Source: Annulohypoxylon bovei var. microspora (lineage: Eukaryota; Ascomycota; Sordariomycetes; Xylariales; Hypoxylaceae). Taken from it: a stretch of 64,000 nucleotides of DNA. The DNA lies in NCBI GenBank assembly GCA_022836615.1, contig MU405238.1, forward strand, positions 62,001 to 126,000, given 5' to 3'. Shown here in pieces: positions 11,976 to 24,513 of this stretch (the first letter of the stretch is position 1; each line of letters begins with the position of its first letter). The notes below the pieces were generated by a model. That model saw only the letters and a program-made list of their open reading frames with translations. It was not told where the DNA came from and did no database searches. The translations under genes were made by a program, and so were the position numbers.

Positions 11976-14285
11976 ATGATGCGATCTCTGCTGTTGCTCG
12001 GCCTTCTCGGCGCGTCGCTGCCCGCGCACGCCCACCCCGCCCAGTCCTACAAGGCTGGGCTCCGACGCCGGACGGTAGATCTCAACGCGTACCGCCTTAA
12101 GGAGACGGCCGAATACAGCAACAAAGATGCGACGAGCTCCAACAAGGCCGTACGCCTCCTAAAGCGGGACTCGTACGTCGACACCGCGACCGACCTTGTC
12201 AAGAGCATCGCCCCGGGTGCTACGTTCCGCCTAGTTGAGGACCACTACGTTGGCAACAACGGCATTGCGCACGTCAACTTCAAGCAGACGGCGCATGGTT
12301 TGGACATCGACAACGCCGACTTCAACGTCAATGTGAGTCTTCGAATCGATCCGCGGGAGAAAATCTGCCGTCCGGTATTAACGCTCGTTAGGTCGGCTCT
12401 GACGGTACCGTCTTCTCGTACGGTAACTCCTTCTTCACGGGTGCCATCCCCGAGGAGAGCCCCCTGAAGAAGCGAGATTTCTCGGACCCCACGCAGGCAC
12501 TCACGGGAGCTACCAAGCTCCTAGAGTTGCCGGTGACCGGAGAAGCCTCCGCGGAGGCTGCTGAGGGGACCGAGACCTACACCCTCAAGGGGACTTCGGG
12601 CGCTCAGAAAGACCCCGAAGCTCGCCTGGTGTACTTTGTCAAGCCCGACGGCAGCCTAGCCCTAACGTGGAGGGTCGAGACGGATATCCTCGACAACTGG
12701 CTATTGTCGTACGTTGACGCGAACACCAACGAGGAGGTCCACGGCGTGGTCGACTATGTTGCTGAGGCTTCGTACCTCGTCTTGTAAGTATAGCCGGATT
12801 CCCTAGCCGGAGTATAGTCTCTAATGCTCTACTAGCCCGTGGGGGACGAACGATCCTGACGATGGCACTCGCTCGGTTGTATCAGACCCGTGGGACATCC
12901 AGACGTCCGAGTTCACGTGGCTGTCGGACGGAACGACCAACTACACGACAACTCGCGGAAGTAAGTCGACGTCCGAACCGCCGGCTTCGCTGTTCGTGTA
13001 GCGAGCGCAATTGAAATATGGTGACTGACATAGAGATCTATCGGCAGACAACGGTATCGCGCAGACCAACCCCGACGGCGGCTCGGATTACCTCAACAAT
13101 TACCGCCCGACTAGCTCGTCCCTCAAGTTCGAATACAGCTGGGACCAGACTCTGACGCCGCCTTCAACCTACGCGGACGCGTCGGCCGCTCAGCTCTTCT
13201 ATACGGCGAACACATACCATGACTTGCTGTATGACCTCGGCTTCACCGAGGCGGCAGGCAACTTCGAGTCGAACAACAACGGCCAAGGTGGCCAGGGCAA
13301 CGACTTCGTTATTCTTAACTCGCAGGACGGCTCCGGTCTCAACAATGCCAACTTCGCCACGCCCCCCGACGGACAGAACGGGCGTATGAGGATGTATATC
13401 TGGACGGAGTCGACCCCCTACAGGGACTGTGCCTTCGAGGCCGGTGTGATCATCCACGAATACAGCCACGGATGTGAGTAGCGTCGCACTCGTCGACCCT
13501 CTCTCGTCAGCACATGGTCAGAGAGCCGATCCAGCTAACCTTCTCTTTTGAAACAGTGTCTAACCGTCTGACCGGCGGACCCGCAAACTCGAACTGCCTA
13601 AACGCTCTCGAGTCCGGTGGTATGGGCGAGGGCTGGGGTGACTTCTTCGCGACAGCCATCCGCCTAAAGTCCGGCGACACCCGGGAGACGGACTACAGCT
13701 TGGGCGCCTGGGTTTACAACGACCCTGCCGGTATCCGAAACTACCTGTACTCGACCGACCTCAATGTCAACCCGTACCAGTACACGACCCTCAACACGTA
13801 TAACGAGGTTCACGACATCGGCGAGGTGTGGACCACGATCCTGTACGAGGTCCTATGGAACCTCATCGACAAGTACGGTAAGAACGACGGTGCCAAGCCC
13901 GAGTTCGACAGCAACGGCGTCCCGACCGACGGGAAATACCTGACTCTTAAGCTTGTGGTTGATGCTATGGCCCTGTAAGTGATCCGGACTCCGATACCTC
14001 GGGGATGAGCGACAGCTGACATTATATCTCCACCTTAGCCAACCTTGCAACCCCAACTTCGTGCAGGGACGTGATGCCATCATCGACGCCGACCAGGCGT
14101 TGACCGGCGGCGAGAACATCTGCGAGCTGTAAGTTAACCTCCTCCCATATGCGCCACGCCACGTTATAACTAACACTTGGGGATCCAGCTGGACTGCCTT
14201 TGCTAAGCGAGGTCTCGGCCAAGGTGCTGCGTACTCGTCCACCAGACGCACGGGAAGCAACACGATTCCTACCGGAGTCTGCTAA
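11976..14285 (+). CDS. Fungalysin-type extracellular zinc metalloprotease (peptidase family M36)
   Basis: Secreted elastinolytic metalloprotease. Seven exons: 11976-12332, 12392-12783, 12836-12960, 13048-13473, 13557-13974, 14039-14128, 14189-14285. They give 634 residues, the usual fungalysin length. A signal peptide ([19 protein letters not shown]) is followed by the FTP propeptide with KR processing sites (LLKRDS, LKKRDF). The mature part has FPWGTNDP, the zinc-binding HEYSHG (HExxH; the intron at 13474-13556 falls just after HG) and the third ligand region [10 protein letters not shown]. Every join keeps phase. The protein is made as an inactive precursor and activated after propeptide cleavage outside the cell. 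The start could be the second Met, one codon later. Family identity is secure; the substrate is inferred from the family. Confidence 0.95.
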
Positions 14286-14920
14286 ATATGCTCTAAGGTG
14301 AACTGTGTGTATAACATCGATGTGACTAAATAGTCTAGTTTCTTGGGTCGTAATGAGCTTTTAGCCGTGGGGGTTATTCACGGAAAAGAATGTCGAACAT
14401 ATGGCAAGATTATAGCCAACTGACCCTCGGCTAATTGCAAGAACCGAACAGGTCCCTATAATATAGTTAATATGAATGTCATTATATGATTTGAGACTTT
14501 GCAATCGCGCATGTTTCTCTTAAAATGGATTACCCGAATATTAGGTAACATATAAGTGTCGATATCCGTAAAATAGATCGAGGGAAATGGAGCTTATACA
14601 TGTAAGATAAAAACAGTCCAGCAAGGTACTCATTATTCTGCCTTCTACTAACTAGTTGCCTAATGTAGATAGTAGTTGTCGTAAGCCGATATAGATTTAT
14701 GATAAAATACCTACCTACCTACATACCTACGCTACTAGTCTAAATGTTGTCCCTTGCATCACGGCCAGCATGTGATAAATTCCAGACTAAGGCACCGACA
14801 CTCCTCTCTCATGAATGCCTACCTGGATATTCCTAGCTTTCTTACTAGGCGGGGAGGATTTCTTCGGACCATGTCATAAAATACATCAAGCGTGTGTCCT
14901 TCTCTTACAGCTCTGGTGAA
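14286..14920. other. Intergenic region between convergent genes
   Basis: AT-rich spacer shared by the 3' ends of the fungalysin and the Nudix/eIF2B-like gene. It contains a CTACCTACCTACATACCTACG tract at about 14710-14732 and no open frame of note. Confidence 0.55.
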
Positions 14921-16630
14921 CTAAAGATTCCCGAAAAATCTGTCCATCTCGTCACCGATCCAGTTCGATCTCTTAGCAATATCTCGAATAGACCAAAGTC
15001 CTTCGTCGGTTAGGTAACCGTGTATGAAGCGAGCGGGGACCCATTCAAAATACGTGTTTCTCACTTGGACCTTCTTCTCTCGCGCTGAGCTGCCCTGAGC
15101 ACCGGCGAGGGCATCTTTAATAATTTCAACACTTTTGACGTTCCCCGCCCAAGCCTGTATTACCTCCGTCGGTTCGTTCTCTTCTACAGCGTGCTCCTCT
15201 GTTGAACCAGGACAGGCTATCTTTTCGGTTTCACTTAATATCACCACCTTTGCGTTCGGGGCCACATGCCTTTGGCTTAGAACAGCAGGCAATGACCCGA
15301 TTTTCTATGTTCATCGTCAGCATCTAAAAGTCCTAATAAAAATCGTAGCAGTGCCCCCAATAAGCTCCTTCATAGCAGAGGGAGAAGTATAGGTCGCAAG
15401 GTAAAAGGATAAGTAGGTAGGTAGACTTACGTTGCTAACATCGCCTGCCGCACTAATGCGATCGGCTCCAAGCACGAGGACGTCTATGGCGTTAGCTGCT
15501 AGAGCCATTGAAGCGTCTGTATATAGCGTCACTGTCAAGTCTACAGACTCGTTATGAGTTTCGAGCATCTTTGAGGCCAGGGCTACACCTTCGCAAAGAG
15601 GTCTCGATTCCAGAATACGAAGGTCAAGCGAGACACCCAGGCTACTAGCAGCCTGCAGTAGGCAAGCCGATATAGTAGAGCTGGAGGATAAGGTGAGGAT
15701 GGATATTTTCTTCTTCGATCCTGTAGGCTGGATGACGTTTTGACGAAGATAGTCGGTGAACGTATCACGGATGCGGTCGGTTGTAGTTTTGCGCTGAATC
15801 AGCTGATTGTCAATGGATTCGGTCATCTGCCGGACCTTTTCAGATGGTGAAAGATCTTGATTGAGTACAGCTTCAACATGATCAAGTGCTTTAACGATGG
15901 CGGCTGTGATTGCGGCACCCATGCTCTCGCGGGCCTTGCAAATGTGCCACGCGGCCATTCGGACATTTGCCCACCAGATATCGTCGATGACATCGGATTT
16001 CATCTCCGAGATGAGAGTTTTCAAGACGGATACTGCTTTGTCGGCGAGCTGCCTAGCACCGCTCTCACGATCATCCCGTAGTCGTTGTAAGCCGAGTGTT
16101 AAGGCCTTGCCTGCATGGGGACCAAGATCATACTCGGGCCACACCCTACGCAGGCTATTCACGAGTTTGGGGACGCCGCCGAAATCGTCCGTGTCTCTTA
16201 CGTGTAAAGGGTCAAACCACTCATACCCTTCGTGCTCCCAGTCGATGGTGATCCCCCCTTCACCTTTGCCTCCTTCGGCTGTTTCCTTGAGGCGAAACCC
16301 AAAAGGATTAATAGTCCACTCACGGCCGATAGACTCGTCGATGAAAGTGTAAGGTTTGCCGACCCGAAGAGGTTCGATCGAGGAGAGGGTCAGACCCGTC
16401 TCCTCATTGATCTCCCGCAGCGCGGTGGCATAGGGACTTGCGTCATCCTTCTCGACGCTACCTGATATAGGCGCCAATTTATGCTGGTAAGTGCTAACCT
16501 TGCCGCTACGTCTGAAGAGGGCGACTTGAACCTGCTTGTCGTGACCGTTAGGAATTTTGAAGAGAAATGACCCGGCGACGGATCGCTTCTTGAGTCCGCC
16601 TTTCCCGTTCGTTGCATCGATTGAAGCCAT
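14921..16630 (-). CDS. Nudix hydrolase domain fused to an eIF2B-alpha/beta/delta-like domain
   Basis: Two exons on the minus strand, 16630-15431 and 15304-14921, with a 126 bp intron between them. The splice joins GDVSN to KIGSLPAV, rebuilding the conserved end of the eIF2B fold. Product 527 residues from MASIDATNG. An in-frame upstream ATG at 16765 would add 45 residues that look like a mitochondrial presequence (Arg/Ser/Leu-rich, no acidic residues), so the start is uncertain. Residues ~20-190 are Nudix-like: the REINEETGL half of the Nudix box is intact, but the upstream G-x5-E half is degenerate. Residues ~220-520 form the eIF2B-like Rossmann part (NAIDVLVLGADRI). Related proteins are annotated as translation initiation factor eIF-2B family/Nudix in fungi. 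The substrate is unknown, and a metabolic role is as likely as one in translation. Confidence 0.85.
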
Positions 16631-17407
16631 ACTGCGATCCCAACCAAATAAATACTTAGAGCGAAATAAAGTAGGAGTTCGTCTTAGAAGATGTCGAGGA
16701 GAGATTGCCAACGGGACAATAGAGAAGAAGGTGCCATGATACATTCCAGAGTGGCCACAGATCATGTAAGTCGGTGGTACGTTTCAATCGTGATTATTTA
16801 TGATAGATCGTGATGGGCACATGCTGTACACACATGTACATCAACCAGTCGGAGATTATATGTAACTAAGAGCTCATGAAGATAAAGCTTAAGCTTCTTC
16901 TTAGTAAGGCGATATACTATGTTTTGAGTGATATGGAAAGGTTCAATTCCAAGGTTATGAGCTAAACTGAGATTAAAAATTTAGCGACTTAGATACCCTA
17001 CTAGGTACCTACCTACCTCAATTGGTAGCACTACCTTGTAAGGCACCTACATACCTATAGCCCTCTGTAGCAGCTGCAGGTAGAGCATAGAGGCACCTAT
17101 TAGGTTGGAGATCCACGGATGGCAATATCAACATTTGAACCCTTAATCATCGAATTTGCAGGTATATCTTATGTATTTCGACCTAACAGTTATTTTACAC
17201 ACAATGTATATGGGTACTTTTCATGCAGTCCTGCTAAACCAAATGACAGAAATCAATACACCACCAGAATGCCATCCTTTTTGCCTTGTCCGGTCAATGA
17301 TTATAAAAGCATATAGGAAACACCATCTGCCATAGAATTTAAAACAAGGGGAAGGAACAAAGAAAAAAAGAGGAATGCCGTTGATGAATATTTTATATAC
17401 ATGACGC
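16631..17407. other. Intergenic region; no supported gene
   Basis: Lies upstream of the Nudix/eIF2B-like gene and downstream of the channel gene. It contains the possible N-terminal extension up to 16765, a TACCTACCTACC tract near 17.0 kb, and AT-rich sequence. The short plus-strand frame at 17119 has no recognisable content. Confidence 0.5.
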
Positions 17408-18969
17408 TCATACGCTCCGGTCTCCATTTTCGCTTTTTTCTGGTTTATCGAACCCTGCGTGTGGTCTATTCCGCAACGCATTCCGGATCGCCGACTCCGG
17501 TCGCTGCGCCCATACCCTGTAGGCTGACTCGCTATGGGGGTACAAGACCTTATTCTTTGGGCTGTCGACCCACTCGGAGAGACGCGGCTTGGGACGTGCC
17601 GCGATGGTTTCCATGTCTTGTACGATCTGTTGGCAGAAGAGATCTAAAGGCAAGTCGTTGACGTCGTTGCCGAAGGGGTTCTCGATTTCGTGCCCGATAA
17701 AGAAGATGCCGAGGATGATATAAGAAGCGGCAACGGTAGCCGGGATCGTGATCCAGTCAAGCTCGAGTAGCAGTTGGAACGGGAGGAGAAATACGTAAAT
17801 CCAGGTGATTTGAGAAATAGCAATGGCGTAAGCGATCGGGAGAGGCGTGTTAAGAATGCGCTCCGTGTTGACCATGACATCGTTTAACGCTTGGAGACAG
17901 TTGTCTATGGAAGTTATGTCAGCAGGTCTACATGCTCGATCAAGCAAAATCCAACTTACACGCAGCGGTCTGTTGCATCCCGACAGGTAGCTGTCCGCCG
18001 GTAGCAAGCTCGTCCACGTAGGCCGTCAAGTAGCAGAGGATCTCCAGAGGAAGATTGCCAAGGGGGCTCTGAGCTTTCTTCATCAGCTTCCGCGGGTTCG
18101 ACGCTGCGAATGACAATCCGAGATTCTCTCCGACTGCCTTAAACATCCCAACCTTCGGTCTCATCTCGTGTTCCTGCGTGGCGGCTTTCGCAAAGGTATC
18201 GATATGATCAACCAACTCTGAGATATCGTCGTAGTACGTGTAAGGTTCGAACCGGAGCTTATGCTTTACGCTCACGGCGAAGGCCACGATCAGGTTCATA
18301 GCAGTCCTAATCTTGGTTAGGTAGCTGACGTAGGTTCGGAGAAAGCGAGGAGGGCTTACAATTTCGCTAGGAGATCCTGCTTCTTAGAACCCTCGCGTTC
18401 GACGGCGTGCAGCCAGAAAACTCTTCCGAGCGCCTGGCTGGTGAATATCAACTGACTCCAATACTTCCTACCCTCCGCGTATCGCTCGTACGCCGTCGAA
18501 CTGCGGAAAGACAACCCCAAGCCCACGACGAAACCGGTGATGGTAAGTAAGATGGAACTGATTCCTAAGTTGACGTTCGGGACTTTCTTCGATATTACGG
18601 TTATAAGAGTTGCCCAAGCAGCCACGACGAGCAGCGGGACGATCATCTTGGGAAGGATACTGCCGTGCATCTGCATGAACAGAGGCCATTTCGAATGTTT
18701 AGATATGTCGCGAGGTCCCGTCTGTTAGAGAAAGGGTTAGCGATCACGACGAACCAGCGTAGCCGGGGCGAGGGACATACGAAATAATCGTCTATGTCCA
18801 TCGTCGTGTTTCTTCGACTAAAAGGATTCGGCGTTGCCGTCCCTCGCTGCGGCGACATGGGATATTCCTCTTCTTGGACGATGTGCGGGCTCTTCTGCCC
18901 GACGGAAACGTGATGTCCCTGTTGGCCATCGTGGTGCGTATTAACTGTGATGCCCGAGTCTTCCGACAT
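17408..18969 (-). CDS. Bestrophin-like (UPF0187/RFP-TM) membrane channel protein
   Basis: Four exons on the minus strand: 18969-18781, 18721-18360, 18306-17960, 17904-17408. The introns of 59, 53 and 55 bp all keep phase, giving 464 residues. After a hydrophilic N-terminus (~60 residues) comes GPRDISKHSKWPLF, then a first membrane segment (LPKMIVPLLVVAAWATLI) and a second one (LGISSILLTITGFVVGLGLS) followed by FRSSTAYERYAEGRKYW, the family signature of bestrophin-like proteins. Two more hydrophobic stretches lie in the C-terminal half (ITWIYVFLLPFQLLLELDW and TIPATVAASYIILGIFFIG). The ending HEIENPFGNDVNDLPLD is also typical. Known relatives are anion channels of plasma or internal membranes; ion selectivity here is inferred only. 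Confidence 0.9.
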
Positions 18970-20599
18970 TTTGAGATACGCTCGGGAGGTGGGAGCGTGG
19001 GAACGGGTGGAGAGCTAGGAAGCGAAGGCTCTGATCGACAACGACCAGTATTGCGTAATTCCTGGGGAATCTACAAAAAATGTTGATTGGTACGCGCCTC
19101 GGCGATCGACGGGATCACGATATAACGGTATCTCGTGTGCCACGACTGCGAACTGGAACCTGCCAAAGTGAAAATGAATGAGAGAAAAGTTGCAATACTA
19201 ATGAAGGTTTAAGATTGAAGATCAAGCACCGAAAGAAAGCAGCTTCATAACAGAGTCCTAGAACATGTCCCTGTCAAATCCACTCCCCCTGCGCATCAGG
19301 GGACTGTCAGCCCGAGATATTGTCGAAGCCATTGGGTAGTATTCTATGTAAGACCTTGTAGTCGCCCTAGCTGTAAGGGTCCTTCATATAGCTAGCTAAT
19401 ATCGTGGTGGAGTCGATTGAAACAGGGAGAGGTTTTCGAGAAGGCCAATTAGAGGGGAAATCGTAGAATAATTGACGAATGAGATGTCTCTAAGCAACGT
19501 GGACTTTCCGCAGTTCCTGGTTCCTAGAATAGGATCTTGGCAGCGCAGGGGGATCCATTCTAGCCGGTATTTTGTATCATTAGGTGGTATTCTGTTCGAT
19601 TCTTCCGTCTTGCGCCTGAGCGGTTTCAAGAGGGTTCAAAAGAGTACCCAGCGTATCACAAAGTTAAGGCAAAACGAAGATGAGATCGAGAAGAGGTATT
19701 CTCCTACTCATCTCGAGCTGATGGGATTATAAGAATTAGAAGCAATACAGATGACCGAGAGGAAGGTAGTATGTACAATTCGAAGATACAGTACCTAATT
19801 TCTAAGGATACGAATCATGTGGGTTCATTGCATCTAGCTGAAGAAAAAATGATGGATCGATCATCTGAAACACTAGGTCTAGAACATCTATTAAAACACA
19901 TGGAACAAGAAGCTTCAAAGGTTTTCAACGCCCACAATAACATATGTTTAGTACGTACGTACGTGTCGCCCGCTTACTTCATGGTATAATATTCTTAATC
20001 TGCTTCAAGCTACATACATACATCTAGGTAGCTAGCAGTCGTTGGCGTAGGACCAGGGATTAACAAAAACCTCCAGGTCCGATGCACGCGAAAAGAGAGC
20101 TGAAAAACATATACTATGTATAGAAATTACACCAAAAGTACCTCACAGTAGGTCGTAGTCAAGAATAGGTCCTACATATGAACCGTATAGTCCCATCGCA
20201 ACCAATCTTATTAGTTACCTAGGTGGATAGGAAACTATTACATCAGCTCACGAACTTTGAAGCTATAGGCATTCGTGCTTTTGCGTGACATATATTTTGA
20301 TATTGTTCTCTTAGACCTTAAGACTAAGTGAACATATTTACGAGGGCGGTTTACAACCCCATGCCAAGATGCTATGAACTTGAAATATACCATACATCCA
20401 CATCGAGACCCTTTCCGTTGTCGTCAACCCTAATAAACATATTCTGAAAGGCAATGCCGCTCACTGTATGCATCACGCCCCCACTTGAAGTATTGGCCCC
20501 CAAAACTCCGATGAATGAATTGACAAGTCTTCGAGCCGTGTATCCCACCTATTGTTGTATAATGCATAGAAAGAAAAGGAACATAGGCTCAGATGATTA
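18970..20599. other. Intergenic region, AT-rich; no supported gene
   Basis: 1.6 kb between two minus-strand genes: the promoter side of the channel gene and the 3' side of the next gene. Only short open frames occur (19472-19732 +, 19396-19629 -), with no domain, no biased codon use and no splice continuity that I could find. A (GTAC)n stretch lies at about 19951-19964. Confidence 0.5.
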
Positions 20600-22411
20600 C
20601 TACCGAACCACAGAGTGAGTTCGCTCTTTCTCATCCCGGTCCTTCTTCTTCTTGAACAAGGACTTGAGCATGTTGTCCTTTTTAGGACGGAGCACCACGT
20701 TGATGGAGTTCTCCCTGTCGCTGCGGCCGTCGTCGATCGCCTTGATCTCCACCTTTTCGGGCCGCTTGGATTTGGTAGTACGTTCCGTCCTGTCACTCCG
20801 ATGGCTTCTGTGACTCTGAGTACTTCGATGGCTGCGGTGGCTGCCCGCCTCGCTCGCGTTGTCGACCCCCTTCTCGGTATGGCTGTCTACGGCGCTGTCC
20901 CGTCGGGTCTTCTGCGTCTTACTCGTCTTCTGTGTCTTGCTCGTCTTATTTGTTTTCGTAGTCCGGCTAGTCCTGCTCGTACGGACACTGCGCTCGGTTC
21001 GAGCATCATCGCCACCGTACTGGTTGCGCATCGCGCGATCGGCTTCGGGGCTGATAAGCTCAAGGTCGGCCTGGTCGTCTTCGCCAAACGGCAGGATGCC
21101 TCGGCGCCAGCTCTCGATGGTGCTCAGCTCCTCTTCGAGGACGAGGGCCTCGTCAAAGCCTGCGCTTATCTCCGACTCCGGGTAGTGATGTCGATCAGCG
21201 TCGGCCGGGCCTGGCTGGTATGCCGGGAAGGCCATCGGAGCGACGGCGGTAGGCTCTGAATCTGAGATACGTTTGACGATCTTCCAGCCTCCGAACATAA
21301 CCACCGTGACTCCAACCGTCACGCCAGCGGCGATCAGGAACTGCGGGCTCGCGAGGAGAGCGAAGATCGCGGGACTGCCGCCTTTAAGGACGGTAAGGAA
21401 AGAAGGCGACATCTTGCCTAGCAGCGCGGATAACTCGGCGAGCGTGAGGGCGACGGCGGCAGCAGCGTCGGGGTTCCCCTGCAGGTGTTGGATGATGTGA
21501 GTCGCGGTGTGATGCAAGCATTGGGCCTCCGTGAGCAGCTTCTCTATTTTCCCTATCAGATCTAGTGCGTTGCGCTCTTTCTGGGCGGCCTTGTGAACTG
21601 GGTCCAGGTCGACCCTCTCCTCTAGATCCGGGGGGACATTCCCGTATGCCAAATTCATGTCGATCTCCTTCCCTTTCTCCCTCAGGGCCGGATCCGAAAT
21701 CGATCGAGGCACAGGTGCGCCATACATCGAGGGCGCGATAGAACGCTCGTCGGCATACATGGGCATGGTTGGCGCATGCGCTAGGGTCGGGCGGCTCAAT
21801 GTCATATCCCTGGCGGCAGATTCCGCGTATGGGGAACGGTACGCGACAGGAGGGCGCGAGGGAGCCGTGGACTCTACTTCGCTATGAGTCTGAAGGTTGC
21901 GCTCGGTCAAGGCCGGTCTCGTCTGCGATGCCGACCGCTGTCTAGAGCCTCCGCGGTATTTAGAACCGTAACTTCTACGAGATGTCGCTTGGGAGGCGCC
22001 ATCGTCGTGAGATGCTCTCCTAGGGAACCCGTCGTATTCAAGTTCATCATAATAGCGCGGTGAAGCCGGTACGTCAAAAGTTTCGCTGCGCTTGACGGCA
22101 CGTTCTGCCTTGATAGCAGCTTTCTTCTCTTGGTAAGAGGCCTTGGCTTCTTTTAGAACGTTGAATAGGTGTCTGCCCTGTAGAAGCGACGATTGTTAGG
22201 TTGCGAACATTCAAAACACGGACCTCGCTCGTAGGGGCTGGACTTGGCCGCGGAGTGAGATATTTTGTGCGGGGCGTCTGTGGAGGTACGCCCATAGCGT
22301 AGGTGTAGCGCCGGGAATACATATAGCTCGAAATTGGGAAAATCGATCTTAACTTACATTGCTAATTATCTTCCCCGACGAGTTCACTATGGTGACTATC
22401 TCCACTGGCAT
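20600..22411 (-). CDS. Conserved fungal protein of unknown function with one membrane segment and a Ser/Thr/Arg/Lys-rich tail
   Basis: Two exons, 22411-22358 (MPVEIVTIVNSSGKIISN) and 22177-20600, separated by a 180 bp intron. The total is 543 residues. The frame upstream of residue 108 stays open to the acceptor and reads as protein (GRHLFNVLKEAKASYQEKKAA), which fixes the start. After a disordered region, residues ~200-280 form a helical segment (ALDLIGKIEKLLTEAQCL). One membrane segment follows at ~293-317 (FLIAAGVTVGVTVVMFGGW). The tail carries tandem short words (RTSRTSRTTKTNKTSKTQKT and SHRSHRS) and a basic end (SLFKKKKDRDEKERT). I do not recognise a biochemical function. The layout suggests an anchored scaffold with a phosphorylatable, highly charged tail (inference). 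Confidence 0.8.
20895..20990 (-). repeat. Coding tandem repeat (Arg/Lys-Thr words)
   Basis: Low-complexity coding repeat inside the preceding gene. Minus-strand codons alternate (R/K)T(S/N/Q) words, for example KTSKTQKTSKTQKT. Such repeats expand and shrink easily between strains. Confidence 0.6.
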
Positions 22412-24513
22412 GATGACAGTACTATACTTATTCTTCTCGCACACTTGGGAGTGAGCAAGACGAGAAAGAGGAAGAGGTGTGTTATTTAGTTATGAAGTAG
22501 CGGGAAAAGGAAGAGGCGGGAGCGTAACCGGCTAGCTAGCCAGCACGGTTGTCATTCGTCTGCCAGGACAACAGCACGCAGCGGTGAAGGGATCGCTGAA
22601 CATCGACGGGGGTTGATAAAGTGGAAATAGGAGGTCTAACGTAGACGCATCCGATGAACACTTCTATGCGAAACGAGGACTTATCTACCTAATGTGTATA
22701 TACAGTACGAGAAGCCGACGAACCGAATATTATATATGTACGTAGAAAAGATATATATAGAGAGGGAGGGAAACGGGAAACGCCTGGGTTAGCAAGAATC
22801 CACACAAGGGCCAACAGCGCATCCGAGCCATCGGTCTCAGAGAACAGGTACTGGTGATTGGCTGGATATGGGGGAGAAGTCGATCAGGCGTGCTTGCAGC
22901 GCTTCGGACGCACCACGTCGTTGACGGCCTTCTGGTGACCGCGAGGCGCACGAGAAACAGGCGAGGTCAGTATGCAATATGATGTTATCCTTTTATTCGC
23001 AGACCCGGTTTGGTTTCCATTACACCGCATCTGCGCAGACGAGATGGCGTACCACCTGCGGCCGCTTTCGCAATCCCAATGGTTTGGATCGCAAAACGTA
23101 GTACATACATGCTGTGGGTAGTTTTGGAGGCCGCTTAGAAACCGGAAAGGGAAATCGCATATGTAGGTACATACCTGGGCAGAGGACAAGACAAGATACG
23201 ACAACGACCACCAGAAAGGACCAGGGACGGATTGGGTACGCGCCAGATCCCAATTGATCAAGTCCAGGGACCATCTAACCTGCTAACTAGTCTGCTAGTC
23301 AAGGTTGTAGTTAGGCCAACGTGCTCAGCGCGTTCGCCTCATTGCTAGGTACGTAGAGGAGGAGAGGAGGAGAGGGGGTGAATGGTTGCTGATCGAGGGC
23401 AATCGGGCAGCGCTCATTTGCTTGGCTTCTGGGAATAATAAGCAGCATGGCGAAGAAATACAGGCTTTGAATGGAGACAAGTGGCGGCTATCGTGACCGC
23501 CCAATCGCTCAATCAAGCCAACGATCCCCCTCCCGCCGGCGGGGGACATAAGCATAGGATGACAGCGGCTCTGACGGGACTGCGGGAGATGCCCGCGGAA
23601 AAAAACTAAGGCTGAACCCCTTATCGTGTATTCGCACTAACTAGTTCTATTGTAGTGAGATGAACGGCTTGATCCACTTCGTAAAATCCCCTCTGGTCGT
23701 CAGAATTCGATGGCCTATAATCCCATTGATCGACTATCGTGTGGTGGTTTTCGACTTGCCGGCTCCTGTTTTGTCCACCGCCATGAAGATCATAAGTTTT
23801 AGAGTTGGAGATCACGAAAACGTCAGTACCTTAAAACCCATGTTCCGCACTCGTGAGCCAAGAAAATCTAGCTGCTGGGTCTCTGCACGCTGGCGGGATG
23901 GACATACAGAGATTCGTGTCTGTTTCAAATGCTGCAAAATGTTGTAATGCATGAGCTACCTACTGCCATGTGAGTCCCCTGAGCTGGAGGTGAGATCTGG
24001 TCTGGGAAATTTGGAGAATTTTTATGTTGTATGACCCTTCTGCCCGGTCGGGCCATTTATTCCGTGTATGTATGATTTGGAGAAGCTGTAGGCGCCACAT
24101 TGTGGCTACACCGACCTCCCCTATTATTAGGTATTGGATGTCTGTAAGAGTTTTTTTTTTTACCAGTCGAGAGACCGCAAGAACTACGAGGTGGATATGT
24201 TCATTATGTAGGTACCTATCTAACTAGTGATACCTAGATCACAGTTAATCTAGTTGAAGCGTTCAATGATGATGATGATGGTGATAGGTAATAGGTAGTG
24301 ATAGTACAGCGGATGTATAATACTTATTCGACACATAATATGGAAAATTTAGTGTCTAGTTGCCAATACAGATTCGGAAACATTTCATCATTATCAATTA
24401 AGAATAATAAACAACGAACCGCACTTATAGTTATGTAAACAAGCTCAAAAGAACCAGCGCTTAAAACCCCTATTCCCAATTCTTTAGTTCCATATTCAGA
24501 TACGCGTTGCCGT
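22412..24513. other. Intergenic region with a possible orphan exon and a GAT microsatellite
   Basis: 2.1 kb upstream of the membrane-anchored protein gene. On the minus strand at 22884-22940 a short run of codon-biased sequence (KAVNDVVRPKRCKHA then TGA) could be a last exon of a small gene, but no convincing upstream exons could be assembled. A (GAT)n microsatellite lies at about 24267-24285. The rest is AT-rich with small, unsupported frames. Confidence 0.4.

Noticed and set aside
21910..22177. Start of the 20600-22411 gene at 21910
   Set aside because: That position is TTG and the frame continues upstream as protein-like sequence to a splice acceptor that joins a clear ATG exon.
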